From 2-01-FULL-50-23 sp964509695 (GTDB taxonomy: Bacteria; Patescibacteriota; Microgenomatia; UBA1400; MFAQ01): a DNA stretch of 55,428 bases. The DNA is taken from positions 1 through 55,428 of the forward strand of contig CAZDXN010000003.1 in assembly GCA_964509695.1 (NCBI GenBank), read 5' to 3'. Numbering within the stretch: position 1 is the stretch's first letter; every line of letters begins with the position of its first letter. Position numbers and translations under genes: made by a program. This document shows, one piece after another, positions 40,893 to 48,214 of the stretch. The notes under the pieces were generated by a model. The model saw only the letters and a list, made by a program, of their open reading frames with translations. It made no database searches and was not told where the DNA came from.

Positions 40893-41651
40893 CTATTGTT
40901 TAAAAAATTGCTCCCTGCGGTAGTCCTCTCGTTTTACTAATAATGCTTTGTGAATTAAGTCAGACCGCTCAAACATTTTTTGACTTTTTCTGTCTCCATA
41001 GCCTTTCAAGGCAAAAGTTGAATGATAGGGAATCATCCCGGCCATCACTCTATTAATATCGCCGATAACTCTAGTTGCCCCTGTATCCATAAAGCTTGCT
41101 ACGGCCTCGATCATACGGGGGTCAACAAAATAGGCATGCTGATAAGTTAGTGCACCAAGTTGGGTTGAAAAAGAACGTATATTTTCTGGACTTTGTTCCG
41201 TGTTTTTTTGCAACTGATACGCGTTTTCAATAAATTCTTTTTGAAGCGCACTTCCACTTTGTTTTATTTGCTGAATGAATTTTTGATCACCAAGCACATT
41301 CTCACAAAACATACGAAAAGCTTCTAGGATCATTTCTGGTCTTTCGAAAATAATATTACAGACCTTGAGGTGTAGTCCATGTCTAGACTCGTGAAGGTAT
41401 GTGTCTGGTCGGTTGCTAAGGCGTGTCATTTGTACCTGTGGTCGCAGAGAACCATTTCTCCCATAACCGGGAGATAAAAACATTGGAGAAATTCCCCCCC
41501 CCGTAAAGTTAATTGAACTTAACAAATCCGATATTTCATCTAAGGTTAATCCAAAGAACTTAGCGGTATTATCATTTTCTAATTTTTCTTTTAGGCTTTG
41601 TAGCCTTTGGCTTGTTTCATTTGTAGTAGTATCTATCTGTCTTTCTGGCAT
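40893..41651 (-). CDS. Putative HExxH zinc peptidase-like protein
   Basis: 252 residues, AT-rich. TYLHESRHGLHLKVCNIIFE (about 84-103) contains HESRH, an HExxH zincin motif, with glutamates downstream that could be the third ligand; the rest is helical. AAAGGGGT precedes the ATG at SD distance and a TAAAAT box lies about 40 nt further upstream, so it is leadered. No signal peptide. Family not recognised and activity unproven. Confidence 0.6.
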   Translation of the reverse strand: MPERQIDTTTNETSQRLQSLKEKLENDNTAKFFGLTLDEISDLLSSINFTGGGISPMFLSPGYGRNGSLRPQVQMTRLSNRPDTYLHESRHGLHLKVCNIIFERPEMILEAFRMFCENVLGDQKFIQQIKQSGSALQKEFIENAYQLQKNTEQSPENIRSFSTQLGALTYQHAYFVDPRMIEAVASFMDTGATRVIGDINRVMAGMIPYHSTFALKGYGDRKSQKMFERSDLIHKALLVKREDYRREQFFKQ

Positions 41652-41778
41652 GGTGACCCCTTTCTTGAAACCGTTAAACGACTAACTAAGGTAATTTTAA
41701 CATTTTTCGGAATGCTGCCTGTTATTGTTTTAGACCCATGGTTGATTTTGGGGGAAGAAACAATGATAATATGGTTAT

Positions 41779-42393
41779 ATGAAGAAAATTGTGTTTTCGA
41801 CAGTTTTGGGTTTGGTATTGCTTCTGACCACAGCCAAGGTGGCTGGGGCGAACGAGGGGGTGATTCAGCTAGCTGGTAAAACAGATGCCGATGGGCGGTG
41901 TTTTGCGGTTTCAATCTATGTCGATGGGAACTACAAGCTTCTGATGACCTGCCGGGGCCTCTCGATGGCTCTTGATCCGGTGTTGAACAAGTATATCGTT
42001 TGGGCCAATGTGGGGGAGAATAAGCAGAGGCTGGGTGAGATCGTGAACGGGAAGCTTTCGGCGGTGATTGGGGAGAAATTCGATTCTCTTTTTGTCACTC
42101 TCGAGTCGGATGCTTATTCGAACAAACCTTCGATCAATATGGTTTTGAATGGCAAGGTTGAGCAAATTGATTTTGGAAAAGGAGTCTTTAATTCCAGTTT
42201 GGCGCCTACAGCCATGATAACTCAGGCAGTGAAGCTGGACGATAAGGGCGTGGCTATTGTTCCCACTTCGGCGCCGACAAAGAATCTGACTGGAGCCGTA
42301 GTAGCGATTGGGAAGGCGATTTTGTTTGGATTCATCATCCTGCTGATCATTGTTGGAGTAATGAGCTTTTTGGCGCGAAGGAAGAACCTCTAG
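41779..42393 (+). CDS. Secreted protein with C-terminal membrane anchor
   Basis: 204 residues. Signal peptide MKKIVFSTVLGLVLLLTTAK with cleavage after VAGA. Beta-rich exposed domain (residues 25-150), then a membrane segment (about 178-197: ILFGFIILLIIVGVMSFL) and a short ARRKNL tail, as in surface proteins retained in the membrane. No sortase motif. TAATAT ends 6 nt before the ATG. Function unknown. Confidence 0.75.
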   Translation: MKKIVFSTVLGLVLLLTTAKVAGANEGVIQLAGKTDADGRCFAVSIYVDGNYKLLMTCRGLSMALDPVLNKYIVWANVGENKQRLGEIVNGKLSAVIGEKFDSLFVTLESDAYSNKPSINMVLNGKVEQIDFGKGVFNSSLAPTAMITQAVKLDDKGVAIVPTSAPTKNLTGAVVAIGKAILFGFIILLIIVGVMSFLARRKNL

Positions 42394-42404
42394 AAAACGA
42401 AGGT

Positions 42405-42820
42405 ACGAATATACGAAGTTAGGAATGAAGAATGAGTTACGATAAAATTCAGAGTTTTCGAGATTTGCTTGTTTGGCAACAGGCTCACCAGTTGGTACTA
42501 TCGATATACAAAACAACAAAGACTTTTCCTCGGGAGGAAATGTACTCATTGGTCGATCAGATTAGGAGAGCGGTTGTGTCTGTAACCAGCAACATAGCCG
42601 AGGGTTTTGGCAGGAGGTCTTACAAGGAAAAATTACAGTTTTATAATCTAGCTATGGGTTCGTTGACGGAGGTTGAGAATCAAATTGATATCAGCCACGA
42701 CCTCGGATATATTTCTCGAGCATCATATGACGAATTCGTTGAGAGAATATTGTCGGTGAAAAAGTTACTTAATCGTTTAATGACGGCTACGAAATCTTAT
42801 TCGTAGATTCGTATATTCGT
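42405..42820. repeat. Inverted repeats bracketing the four-helix-bundle gene
   Basis: ACGAATATACGAA (42405-42417) is perfectly inverted as TTCGTATATTCGT (42808-42820), within longer heptamer-type arrays (ACGAAGT, ACGAATT units). The flanks could pair to form a stem enclosing the whole gene, as intervening sequences do in 23S rRNA. Confidence 0.75.
42432..42806 (+). CDS. Four-helix-bundle protein (23S rRNA intervening-sequence type)
   Basis: 124 residues with the family signature: SFRDLLVWQQAHQLVLSIYK, FPREEMYSLVDQIRRAVVSV, TSNIAEGFGRRSYKEKLQFY and ELxxQ-like EVENQI. First described from insertions in bacterial 23S rRNA; relatives include Avd, the accessory protein of diversity-generating retroelements. 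It binds nucleic acid. No rRNA, reverse transcriptase or variable repeat is present. The gene is bracketed by inverted heptamer arrays, which may be its mobility unit. The first codons lie within the repeat. Confidence 0.88.
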   Translation: MSYDKIQSFRDLLVWQQAHQLVLSIYKTTKTFPREEMYSLVDQIRRAVVSVTSNIAEGFGRRSYKEKLQFYNLAMGSLTEVENQIDISHDLGYISRASYDEFVERILSVKKLLNRLMTATKSYS

Positions 42821-42842
42821 GAATTCGTAACTTCGTTGGCTT

Positions 42843-43436
42843 TTAGCCGAGGAGGAGGTGCGAGATAAAGGCAATAGCGGGGGAAATCAGAGAGATCACT
42901 GGAGACGTGCCGAAGAGGGGGAGAATCATGAAGATGAGGATGATGGTGCCGTAGCGGCTCATGACGGCTTGATATTCGTAGGCAAGATCGCGAGGAAGGA
43001 TGGCGGCGAGGATTTTCTCACCATCAAGAGGATAGACGGGGACGAGATTGAAGATGGCCAGGGAGATATTCAAAATAATGACGGCGTAAAAAAAGGGAAA
43101 AAGGTAAATTGGCAGAGGGAATAGTCGAAGGCCAAGACTAAGAAGAATGGCCAGAAGGAGATTACTGGCAGGACCAGCGATGGAAATGATTCCGGCGTCG
43201 CGTCTAGGGTGGGCGAGGTTGTATGGGTCGAAGATAACAGGCTTGCCCCAACCGAAGTGAACCAAGAAAAGCATGAGTGTCCCCAAGGGGTCAAGGTGGG
43301 CGAGAGGATTTAAGGTGAGCCGGCCTTGTGACCGCGGGGTGGGGTCACCCAGCCGATCGGCGGCCAGAGCGTGAGAGAACTCGTGGATGGTGATAGCGAT
43401 GACGAGTCCAAAAACCAGATAAAGTGTTTCAACCAT
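42843..43436 (-). CDS. M50-family site-2-type membrane metalloprotease
   Basis: 197 residues, the compact M50B form. HEFSHALAADRLGD (about 18-31) supplies the HExxH zinc site in the first membrane helix; NLVPVYPLDGEKIL (about 133-146) supplies the third ligand Asp. About five membrane segments. Such proteases cut transmembrane segments of regulators. No PDZ domain. Divergent from rpmB. Confidence 0.9.
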   Translation of the reverse strand: MVETLYLVFGLVIAITIHEFSHALAADRLGDPTPRSQGRLTLNPLAHLDPLGTLMLFLVHFGWGKPVIFDPYNLAHPRRDAGIISIAGPASNLLLAILLSLGLRLFPLPIYLFPFFYAVIILNISLAIFNLVPVYPLDGEKILAAILPRDLAYEYQAVMSRYGTIILIFMILPLFGTSPVISLISPAIAFISHLLLG

Positions 43437-43473
43437 GGATAAAGTATACAGGAATATGTTAGAATATGTGCCT

Positions 43474-43704
43474 ATGGAGAAGAAGAGATATGCGTGTGAT
43501 TTTTGCGGTAAGGGGGTTCAGAACTCAAATTTGGTCAGTTTTTCGAAGAATCGGGTTCACAAAGTTCGCCGTCCGAATCTGCACGCTCACAAAATGAAGA
43601 TCGAGGGCGAGGCGGTTCATTTGAAGCTTTGTACTTCGTGCAAGAGGACGGTTCGGGCTTCTGAAAAAGTAGTGAAACCGGTGGCGGCGGTAAGTGCTCA
43701 CTGA
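43474..43704 (+). CDS. rpmB: 50S ribosomal protein L28
   Basis: 76 residues from MEKKRYACDFCGKGVQ (ATG 43474; TAGAAT 8 nt upstream). Zinc-binding pairs CDFCG and CTSC are retained; KVRRPNLHAHKM is the family core. An open frame 13 codons longer has no support. Its last 11 bp overlap the next gene. Confidence 0.95.
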   Translation: MEKKRYACDFCGKGVQNSNLVSFSKNRVHKVRRPNLHAHKMKIEGEAVHLKLCTSCKRTVRASEKVVKPVAAVSAH

Positions 43705-44461
43705 CGAGACGCTTCCCAGGTTTTTGAGGCGAAATACGACGCTAGACGGCGGGTATCATCGGGAGGGATTTTCATTCGGAGATTTTTGGCCGGTCGGGGA
43801 TTTCTTTCCCGGGATGCATTTTGGTGAGACGACACCAGGAAATGAGGTGACGGTGGTCTGTCGGAGTTTGGGTGAGCCGGTCGGGGCGGTAGTGACGGAT
43901 AAAGAGGTTAGAGTTTGTTGTGACAATCGGGTGATGGCGATTTACGATCGAAGTTCTGGGGCACTGACCAGCGCCAGCTTTAGTTTGGCGCAGGCATTTT
44001 TGGAGATGAGCCGGTATGATGTTCGAGCAAATCAGGAAACAATCAAATTTCTTGCTCAGCTGATTCGAGGTGGGGATGATCTGGCGGTGGTCATAAAATT
44101 TGATAAAGACGGTGAGGCAAGAGGAACGGTGGTTTTGTCCGATCGAGCCGGGGTTTGCCGGCCCTTGGTGGCGGCGAAAATGGTAGATCTGGTATTGGAG
44201 GAGGATGATGAGGGAGATGAGGAGACGGATGAGTTACTGCAGGCATGGCATTGTATCAGTCCTGTAGGAAAGATCGATTTTTGTGTTGGCATCAGAGTTT
44301 TTTCTTTGGACCTGATGATTTTCAACTCAACTTCCGGGGAGGTGACGCTGTTTCATGTTGCTCAGATGCTTGATTTTTCTGTTTTGGACCAAGAGAGAGT
44401 CAGTCCCGGTTTGATGTTGGATTTAGCGACAGATGCGTTTCCGGGAATGGATTGGGTGTAG
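43694..44461 (+). CDS. Hypothetical protein, member 1 of a tandem paralogue trio
   Basis: 255 residues with a GTG start overlapping the rpmB end; the next ATG is at 43814. Not recognised. Shares a layout with the next two genes: a beta-rich N-terminal part, an (I/N)YDxxGxL turn, a helical stretch, then GDDLAVVIKFDKDG and VVLSDRAG strands, acidic DEGDEETDE loop, and a C-terminal beta part. No signal peptide or membrane segment. Its stop codon TAG forms part of the next gene's -10 box. Confidence 0.65.
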   Translation: MLTDETLPRFLRRNTTLDGGYHREGFSFGDFWPVGDFFPGMHFGETTPGNEVTVVCRSLGEPVGAVVTDKEVRVCCDNRVMAIYDRSSGALTSASFSLAQAFLEMSRYDVRANQETIKFLAQLIRGGDDLAVVIKFDKDGEARGTVVLSDRAGVCRPLVAAKMVDLVLEEDDEGDEETDELLQAWHCISPVGKIDFCVGIRVFSLDLMIFNSTSGEVTLFHVAQMLDFSVLDQERVSPGLMLDLATDAFPGMDWV

Positions 44462-44470
44462 AATCGGGGA

Positions 44471-45202
44471 ATGAAAAAAAATGGTGGGGAGCTTTTGCTT
44501 GTCGATCATCGAAGTTTCTTTATTAGCCTCGACCTTGGGGGAACTTCTATTTGCTTTGAGAGTAGAGTAAGAATGGACGATGGTCGAATTGAGGCCATTG
44601 TAGTTGACGAATATAATCAGCGTTGGACTAAGGTAGAGCAGTTGTCGTGGAGAGCGGGGTTATTTGAGGTGAGCAATCATTATGGAGGAATCGTTAACTA
44701 CGATACTAGGGGGAATTTGCAAAGACTGAGGTTGCCCGTGGTGGAGTTTTTTGGGAGTTTGGATGAGATAGGCAGGCAGAATCTTTTGCCGGAGTTTCTT
44801 TTCGCCATGAATAGTATGTCTGCGGTTGGAGCTGAGATTACGGTGGACGTCGATTTGCGAGAGGGACTTTCCGATGGCAGTGGCACGGGCTGGGTTTATT
44901 TGGTTTGTGATAACCGGACAAGGCAGCTTAATCAAGGGAAGTTGGTGGGGTTTGAAGTTGGACCGAAGGTGGTAATGAAAGAAATCTACGGCATTGGTTT
45001 GTTTGATATAAACAATGATGTAATGGGTGTTTTGGGGGTGCAGGCCCAAGTGAGTGATGGAATGCTTTTTGTGGCCGTCGGCGATGGGAGGAAGATGGCG
45101 TTGACCGGTCGGCGGTTGAAGATTGACCCTGAATTGTTTGAGGACATTGGGACACCAGCGGGAACCCTGTTTCTTCTGAGCACGCTTCGAGCGATAGTGT
45201 AG
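44471..45202 (+). CDS. Hypothetical protein, member 2 of the trio
   Basis: 243 residues. NYDTRGNLQRLRLPVVEFFG, GAEITVDVDLREG and WVYLVCDNRTRQL correspond in order to YDRSSGAL, GDDLAVVIKF and VVLSDRAG of member 1. The TAGAAT -10 box (44459-44464) includes the stop codon of member 1 and ends 6 nt before the ATG, so this gene can be transcribed on its own as a leaderless mRNA. Function unknown. Confidence 0.65.
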   Translation: MKKNGGELLLVDHRSFFISLDLGGTSICFESRVRMDDGRIEAIVVDEYNQRWTKVEQLSWRAGLFEVSNHYGGIVNYDTRGNLQRLRLPVVEFFGSLDEIGRQNLLPEFLFAMNSMSAVGAEITVDVDLREGLSDGSGTGWVYLVCDNRTRQLNQGKLVGFEVGPKVVMKEIYGIGLFDINNDVMGVLGVQAQVSDGMLFVAVGDGRKMALTGRRLKIDPELFEDIGTPAGTLFLLSTLRAIV

Positions 45203-45211
45203 AATCGGCAA

Positions 45212-45958
45212 ATGGCAAGAATGGGTGAGTGTCTCGATCCGTATGGGGGATGTTGTGGAATTTGGAGTCATGAATTGGTTGGGGATTTTCCGGGGTATTT
45301 GCGGGTAGAAGCCTTTGGTGGGGAGTGGTCGGTGACGTATCTTAATGAAGAAGCGGGTTGGATGTCTGGAATAGCCTGGTCGTCCGAAGGCATTGTCATT
45401 GCTTCCGACGATCCTGTGGTGAAGTGTCATTACGATTTGAATGGTGAATTGGTAGCGGTGAAATTGGGACTCACTTCGCTGGTGAATCGTTTTGCGGAGC
45501 AAGGGATGGATCCGCATTTGGTTAATCAAAGTGACTGGAGTAGGCTAATCGATCTCGCCGACGCGGGAGATGAAATAAAGTTGGTTGTATTCTTCGGGGA
45601 TGATGAGTTTTCTCCCTATTGGTGTCTTTTGAGAACAAAGATCGGTCAGGAAAGCGGAGAGGCTTTAGAAGTTCAGGTGATCGATCGGATTTTGATGAAC
45701 CTTAGTGTGGGGAATGATGAACCCCTATTTGTCCGACCTTTGGGAGGATTTGATTTAAAATTTCGGTTGTTGATTGATGAAGGCGAGATGCGTTTTGGAG
45801 TGGTTGGTGAGGAGGACGAAGTTCCGGATCTAGTCATTCGACGGAATGTGGATTTTACCAACCTTAGAAATAGGATTCGATTTGACCGGGAAGCAAAGTG
45901 GCGGGATCTAAATAGCACTCTTGGTCGGGTCAGTTCGGCTTTGAAATTGTTGCCATGA
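45212..45958 (+). CDS. Hypothetical protein, member 3 of the trio
   Basis: 248 residues. CHYDLNGELVAVKLGLTSLV, GDEIKLVVFFGDDEF and the WCLLRTKIG strand follow the same order as in members 1 and 2. TAGAAT (45200-45205) again reuses the stop codon of the preceding gene and ends 6 nt before the ATG. The last 51 bp overlap fmt on the opposite strand. Confidence 0.65.
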   Translation: MARMGECLDPYGGCCGIWSHELVGDFPGYLRVEAFGGEWSVTYLNEEAGWMSGIAWSSEGIVIASDDPVVKCHYDLNGELVAVKLGLTSLVNRFAEQGMDPHLVNQSDWSRLIDLADAGDEIKLVVFFGDDEFSPYWCLLRTKIGQESGEALEVQVIDRILMNLSVGNDEPLFVRPLGGFDLKFRLLIDEGEMRFGVVGEEDEVPDLVIRRNVDFTNLRNRIRFDREAKWRDLNSTLGRVSSALKLLP

Positions 45959-46927
45959 GATGGGGGTTTTGCCGGGAAGTTGAACTAGATCAATTTTCAA
46001 TTTACAATTTTTAATTTTCAAATAATTTTCAAGAGAGGTTCGAATAATTTTCAATTCAAGATTGCCAATTTTCGTCCAGGCGCCGGGATCGGGATTCAGT
46101 GAACGAATCAATGCATGAATTCGTTCACATTTGACATTGCTCATTTGACATTGCTCATTTGACATTTGAGATTTTTCAAGACATGGTTTTATTTCTTCCC
46201 AGGGGATGAAGGCGGATTGGCGGTTTCTGGTTTTGGTGGTAGAGGTGTAGGTGGCGAGGGTTTCGTTTTGGTGGGTTAGAAGAACCTCACCCCGTCCCTC
46301 CCCTTGATAAGGGGAGGGAGAAGAGGGAGAGGTAAGTGAGGATATTTTGGGAAGGTACTCGGCGAGGAGTTTAATGCCGCCTTGGGTAAGTTTGTTCGTC
46401 AGAGTTTCACAATTGTCGTTTATATCAATACTAACTTTTTCTTGGGAAATGATTGGTCCGGTATCCATTCCCTCATCCATAGCCATCAGGGTGACGCCGG
46501 TTTCGGAGTCCTGATTTTTGATCGCCTCGCTGATACACAGGGCGCCGCGGTATTTGGGAAGCAGAGAAAAGTGGAGGTTAAAGGTGCCGATAGTGGAAGC
46601 GGTCAACCAAGGCTTTGGAATGATCTTGCCGTAACTGACGACGAGAAAGAGATCGGGTTTTAGGAGTTTGAGGTGGGCCAGGTTTGCCTCGTCGAGTTTC
46701 TCGGGTTTGAAAACTGGGAGATTGTATTCGGTAGCGAGTTGGGCGACGGGAGACGGAGTCAGGATTTGTTTCCGACCGAGGGGTTTGTCGGGTTGTGTGA
46801 CTACCCCCGCGAGGCAGAAAAGGACCCCCTCTTTATCTCCCCCTTCGCTAGGGGGAGAGTTTTTTATTAGGGATTCGAGGATTTCGGCGGAGAAGGCGGG
46901 AGAGCCGAAGTAGACTAGGTTCGTCAT
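45908..46927 (-). CDS. fmt: Methionyl-tRNA formyltransferase with repeat insertions
   Basis: 339 residues. Catalytic core: FNLHFSLLPKYRGA (Asn, His) and MDEGMDTGPI (Asp), plus GVVTQPDKPLGR. It formylates initiator Met-tRNA; the next gene upstream, def, removes the formyl group later. Four parts look repeat-derived: SPPSEGGDKEGV near residue 26 (46824-46859), SPSPYQGEGRGEV near 205 (46284-46333), SQMSNEQCQMSNVKC near 255 (46129-46170) and KIKNCKLKIDL near 315 (45991-46032). Start overlaps def by 4 bp; 3' end overlaps trio member 3 by 51 bp. Confidence 0.93.
   Translation of the reverse strand: MTNLVYFGSPAFSAEILESLIKNSPPSEGGDKEGVLFCLAGVVTQPDKPLGRKQILTPSPVAQLATEYNLPVFKPEKLDEANLAHLKLLKPDLFLVVSYGKIIPKPWLTASTIGTFNLHFSLLPKYRGALCISEAIKNQDSETGVTLMAMDEGMDTGPIISQEKVSIDINDNCETLTNKLTQGGIKLLAEYLPKISSLTSPSSPSPYQGEGRGEVLLTHQNETLATYTSTTKTRNRQSAFIPWEEIKPCLEKSQMSNEQCQMSNVKCERIHALIRSLNPDPGAWTKIGNLELKIIRTSLENYLKIKNCKLKIDLVQLPGKTPISWQQFQSRTDPTKSAI
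45991..46032. repeat. AT-rich heptamer array in the 3' part of fmt
   Basis: CAATTTTCAATTTACAATTT and related 7-bp units, continuing less regularly to about 46070. On the coding strand it yields the KNCKLKI-type peptide. Confidence 0.75.
46129..46170. repeat. Tandem heptamers in fmt (ATTTGAC / ATTGCTC)
   Basis: ATTTGACATTGCTC repeats twice and then continues as ATTTGACATTTGA; period 7, or 14 as a pair. It encodes the periodic peptide SQMSNEQCQMSNVKC. Confidence 0.8.
46284..46333. repeat. CTCCCCTTGATAAGGGGAG-family repeat inside fmt
   Basis: Copy of the dispersed palindrome, matching 252-304 closely; encodes PSPYQGEGRGEV in the fmt frame. Confidence 0.85.
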
Positions 46928-47475
46928 AGGTTGATTGGCGAGAGGCCGTTTTCAGTTTCGCACAGGATTTGGCCCTTTTGTTCGATAATCCGGTCAGTGA
47001 AGAGGATGCCGTTGAGGTGATCGATTTCGTGCTGGATGTAGGCGGAGGAGACGTCACTGAATTCTTCAGTGACAGTTGACAGTTGACAGTTGACAGTTGA
47101 CAGTATGGGTATTTGGTATTGGAGTTTGATGGAGTAGGGACGGTCGACGAATCCCCAGATCTTGGGGATGGAGAGACAGCCTTCGAGCCAGCGGTCCTTC
47201 TTCTTTTTGTAGACGGAGCTAAGCATTTTCTGACTGATGGTGATGATTTCGGGGTTAATGAAGACCTTGGTGGTTTGTCTTTCCTCATCAAGGAGAATAA
47301 AGAGGCGTTTGTCGAGGCCAACTTGAGTGGCGGCCAGACCAACGCCCTTGGGATTGGTGGTGTGTTTGAGGATTTCTGCCATTTGGGCCACTTCTTTGGC
47401 GGTTTTCTTGTCCCAACCACGAATAGGCTTGGCCTTGTGCTTTAGGAATGAATGGGGTGTAGTCAGAATCTGCAT
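46924..47475 (-). CDS. def: Peptide deformylase with a heptamer-encoded insert
   Basis: 183 residues from ATG 47475 (a start 15 nt earlier overlaps the PIN gene). All three motifs are present: GVGLAATQVG, EGCLSIP and QHEIDHLNG. It removes formyl from nascent N-terminal Met at the ribosome. Between EGCLSIP and HEIDH the stretch ILSTVNCQLSTV is encoded by a (GTTGACA)n tandem array (47067-47104), lying in a surface loop region. Encoded between a PIN toxin gene and fmt, all one direction. Confidence 0.95.
   Translation of the reverse strand: MQILTTPHSFLKHKAKPIRGWDKKTAKEVAQMAEILKHTTNPKGVGLAATQVGLDKRLFILLDEERQTTKVFINPEIITISQKMLSSVYKKKKDRWLEGCLSIPKIWGFVDRPYSIKLQYQIPILSTVNCQLSTVTEEFSDVSSAYIQHEIDHLNGILFTDRIIEQKGQILCETENGLSPINL
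47067..47104. repeat. Perfect GTTGACA heptamer array inside def
   Basis: Four to five exact copies of GTTGACA with partial copies at the ends. It is the cleanest tandem array of the window and lies within an essential gene. Slippage by one unit would shift the reading frame, so copy number is expected to be under selection. Confidence 0.9.
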
Positions 47476-47479
47476 ATGG

Positions 47480-47887
47480 TCAGTTTTCATACTCTTTTGG
47501 TGTTGTAGCTTTGCAGAAATTGTTTTTTAAAAGTTGTTTGTCCCAAGTGATAAGAGTGGCCTTGTTTAATTTGGTTGTGAGGGCAATAATTAGATCTGAA
47601 GTTTTTAGGGAAGACCGATTGGTTTTTAAGAAGGTGGCTAGGTCTTTAATGCTTTCCCTATTTATTTCCGAGAATTTCATCTGTGAAAAAATTTGGAATA
47701 TTTTTTCTAAATTTATAGCGCCATTTTGTCTTAAAATAACGACTACTTCTGCAGCTACTAAAGCTGGTAAAATTATTTGAGTGTTAGTTTGAGATATTTT
47801 TTGGAAAAATGATTTTGATTGGTGGGTGAGACCATCTTTCCCGAAATGAGAGATAAATACACAGGAATCAATGACGATTTTTTTCAC
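47480..47887 (-). CDS. PIN-domain toxin
   Basis: 135 residues. PIN motifs VIDSCVFISHF at the N-terminus, ALVAAEVVVIL, KTSDLIIALTTK (Asp) and LITWDKQLL. Directly downstream of an RHH antitoxin gene and upstream of def-fmt, with 4 nt or less between the PIN stop and def, so toxin, def and fmt are probably cotranscribed. Confidence 0.87.
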   Translation of the reverse strand: MKKIVIDSCVFISHFGKDGLTHQSKSFFQKISQTNTQIILPALVAAEVVVILRQNGAINLEKIFQIFSQMKFSEINRESIKDLATFLKTNRSSLKTSDLIIALTTKLNKATLITWDKQLLKNNFCKATTPKEYEN

Positions 47888-48133
47888 CTAGTCTCTTTGT
47901 TTTCTGATTAGATTTATAGCCGAGTCTGACAACTTGACGCGAAGGGATTCTGGGTAGTCGGCTAGCATTTTTAGAGTTTGTCGATGGGGGGACATCCCTT
48001 TCTGCTTTGTTTTAATTACCAAGTCAGCGCCTTTTCTTATCAATTCCGACAAGCTAACGTTTTCGATCTTTGCCAAGTTTATTAGGTTGGCGTGCGTTTC
48101 TTCCGGTAGATATATTTGGGTCCTAGTCATCAT
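47888..48133 (-). CDS. Ribbon-helix-helix antitoxin
   Basis: 81 residues. RHH domain: RTQIYLPEETHANLINLAKI, then VSLSELIRKGADLVI. Partner of the following PIN toxin (adjacent codons). Begins with two consecutive ATGs; TAATAT ends 6 nt before the first. It is likely to autoregulate the whole antitoxin-toxin-def-fmt transcript. Confidence 0.87.
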   Translation of the reverse strand: MMTRTQIYLPEETHANLINLAKIENVSLSELIRKGADLVIKTKQKGMSPHRQTLKMLADYPESLRVKLSDSAINLIRKQRD

Positions 48134-48139
48134 AAATTA

Positions 48140-48168
48140 ATATTAATGTATACATCACTATTTGTCAA
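48140..48168 (-). promoter_or_regulatory. Promoter of the RHH-PIN-def-fmt unit
   Basis: TTGACA (complement of 48163-48168), 17-nt spacer containing GTATAC, then TAATAT (complement of 48140-48145), 6 nt, ATG. A consensus promoter with no room for a leader. Confidence 0.75.
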
Positions 48169-48214
48169 TAATCGCACCATTGACTTATAGTACAGGCGAA
48201 CTTAGAATCGGATG

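Noticed and set aside
42432..42806. Diversity-generating retroelement accessory gene (avd)
   Set aside because: The protein belongs to the same superfamily, but no reverse transcriptase, template repeat or variable repeat is present within the window.
44660..45529. 289-residue minus-strand frame
   Set aside because: Runs antisense through two trio genes that have promoters and related sequences.
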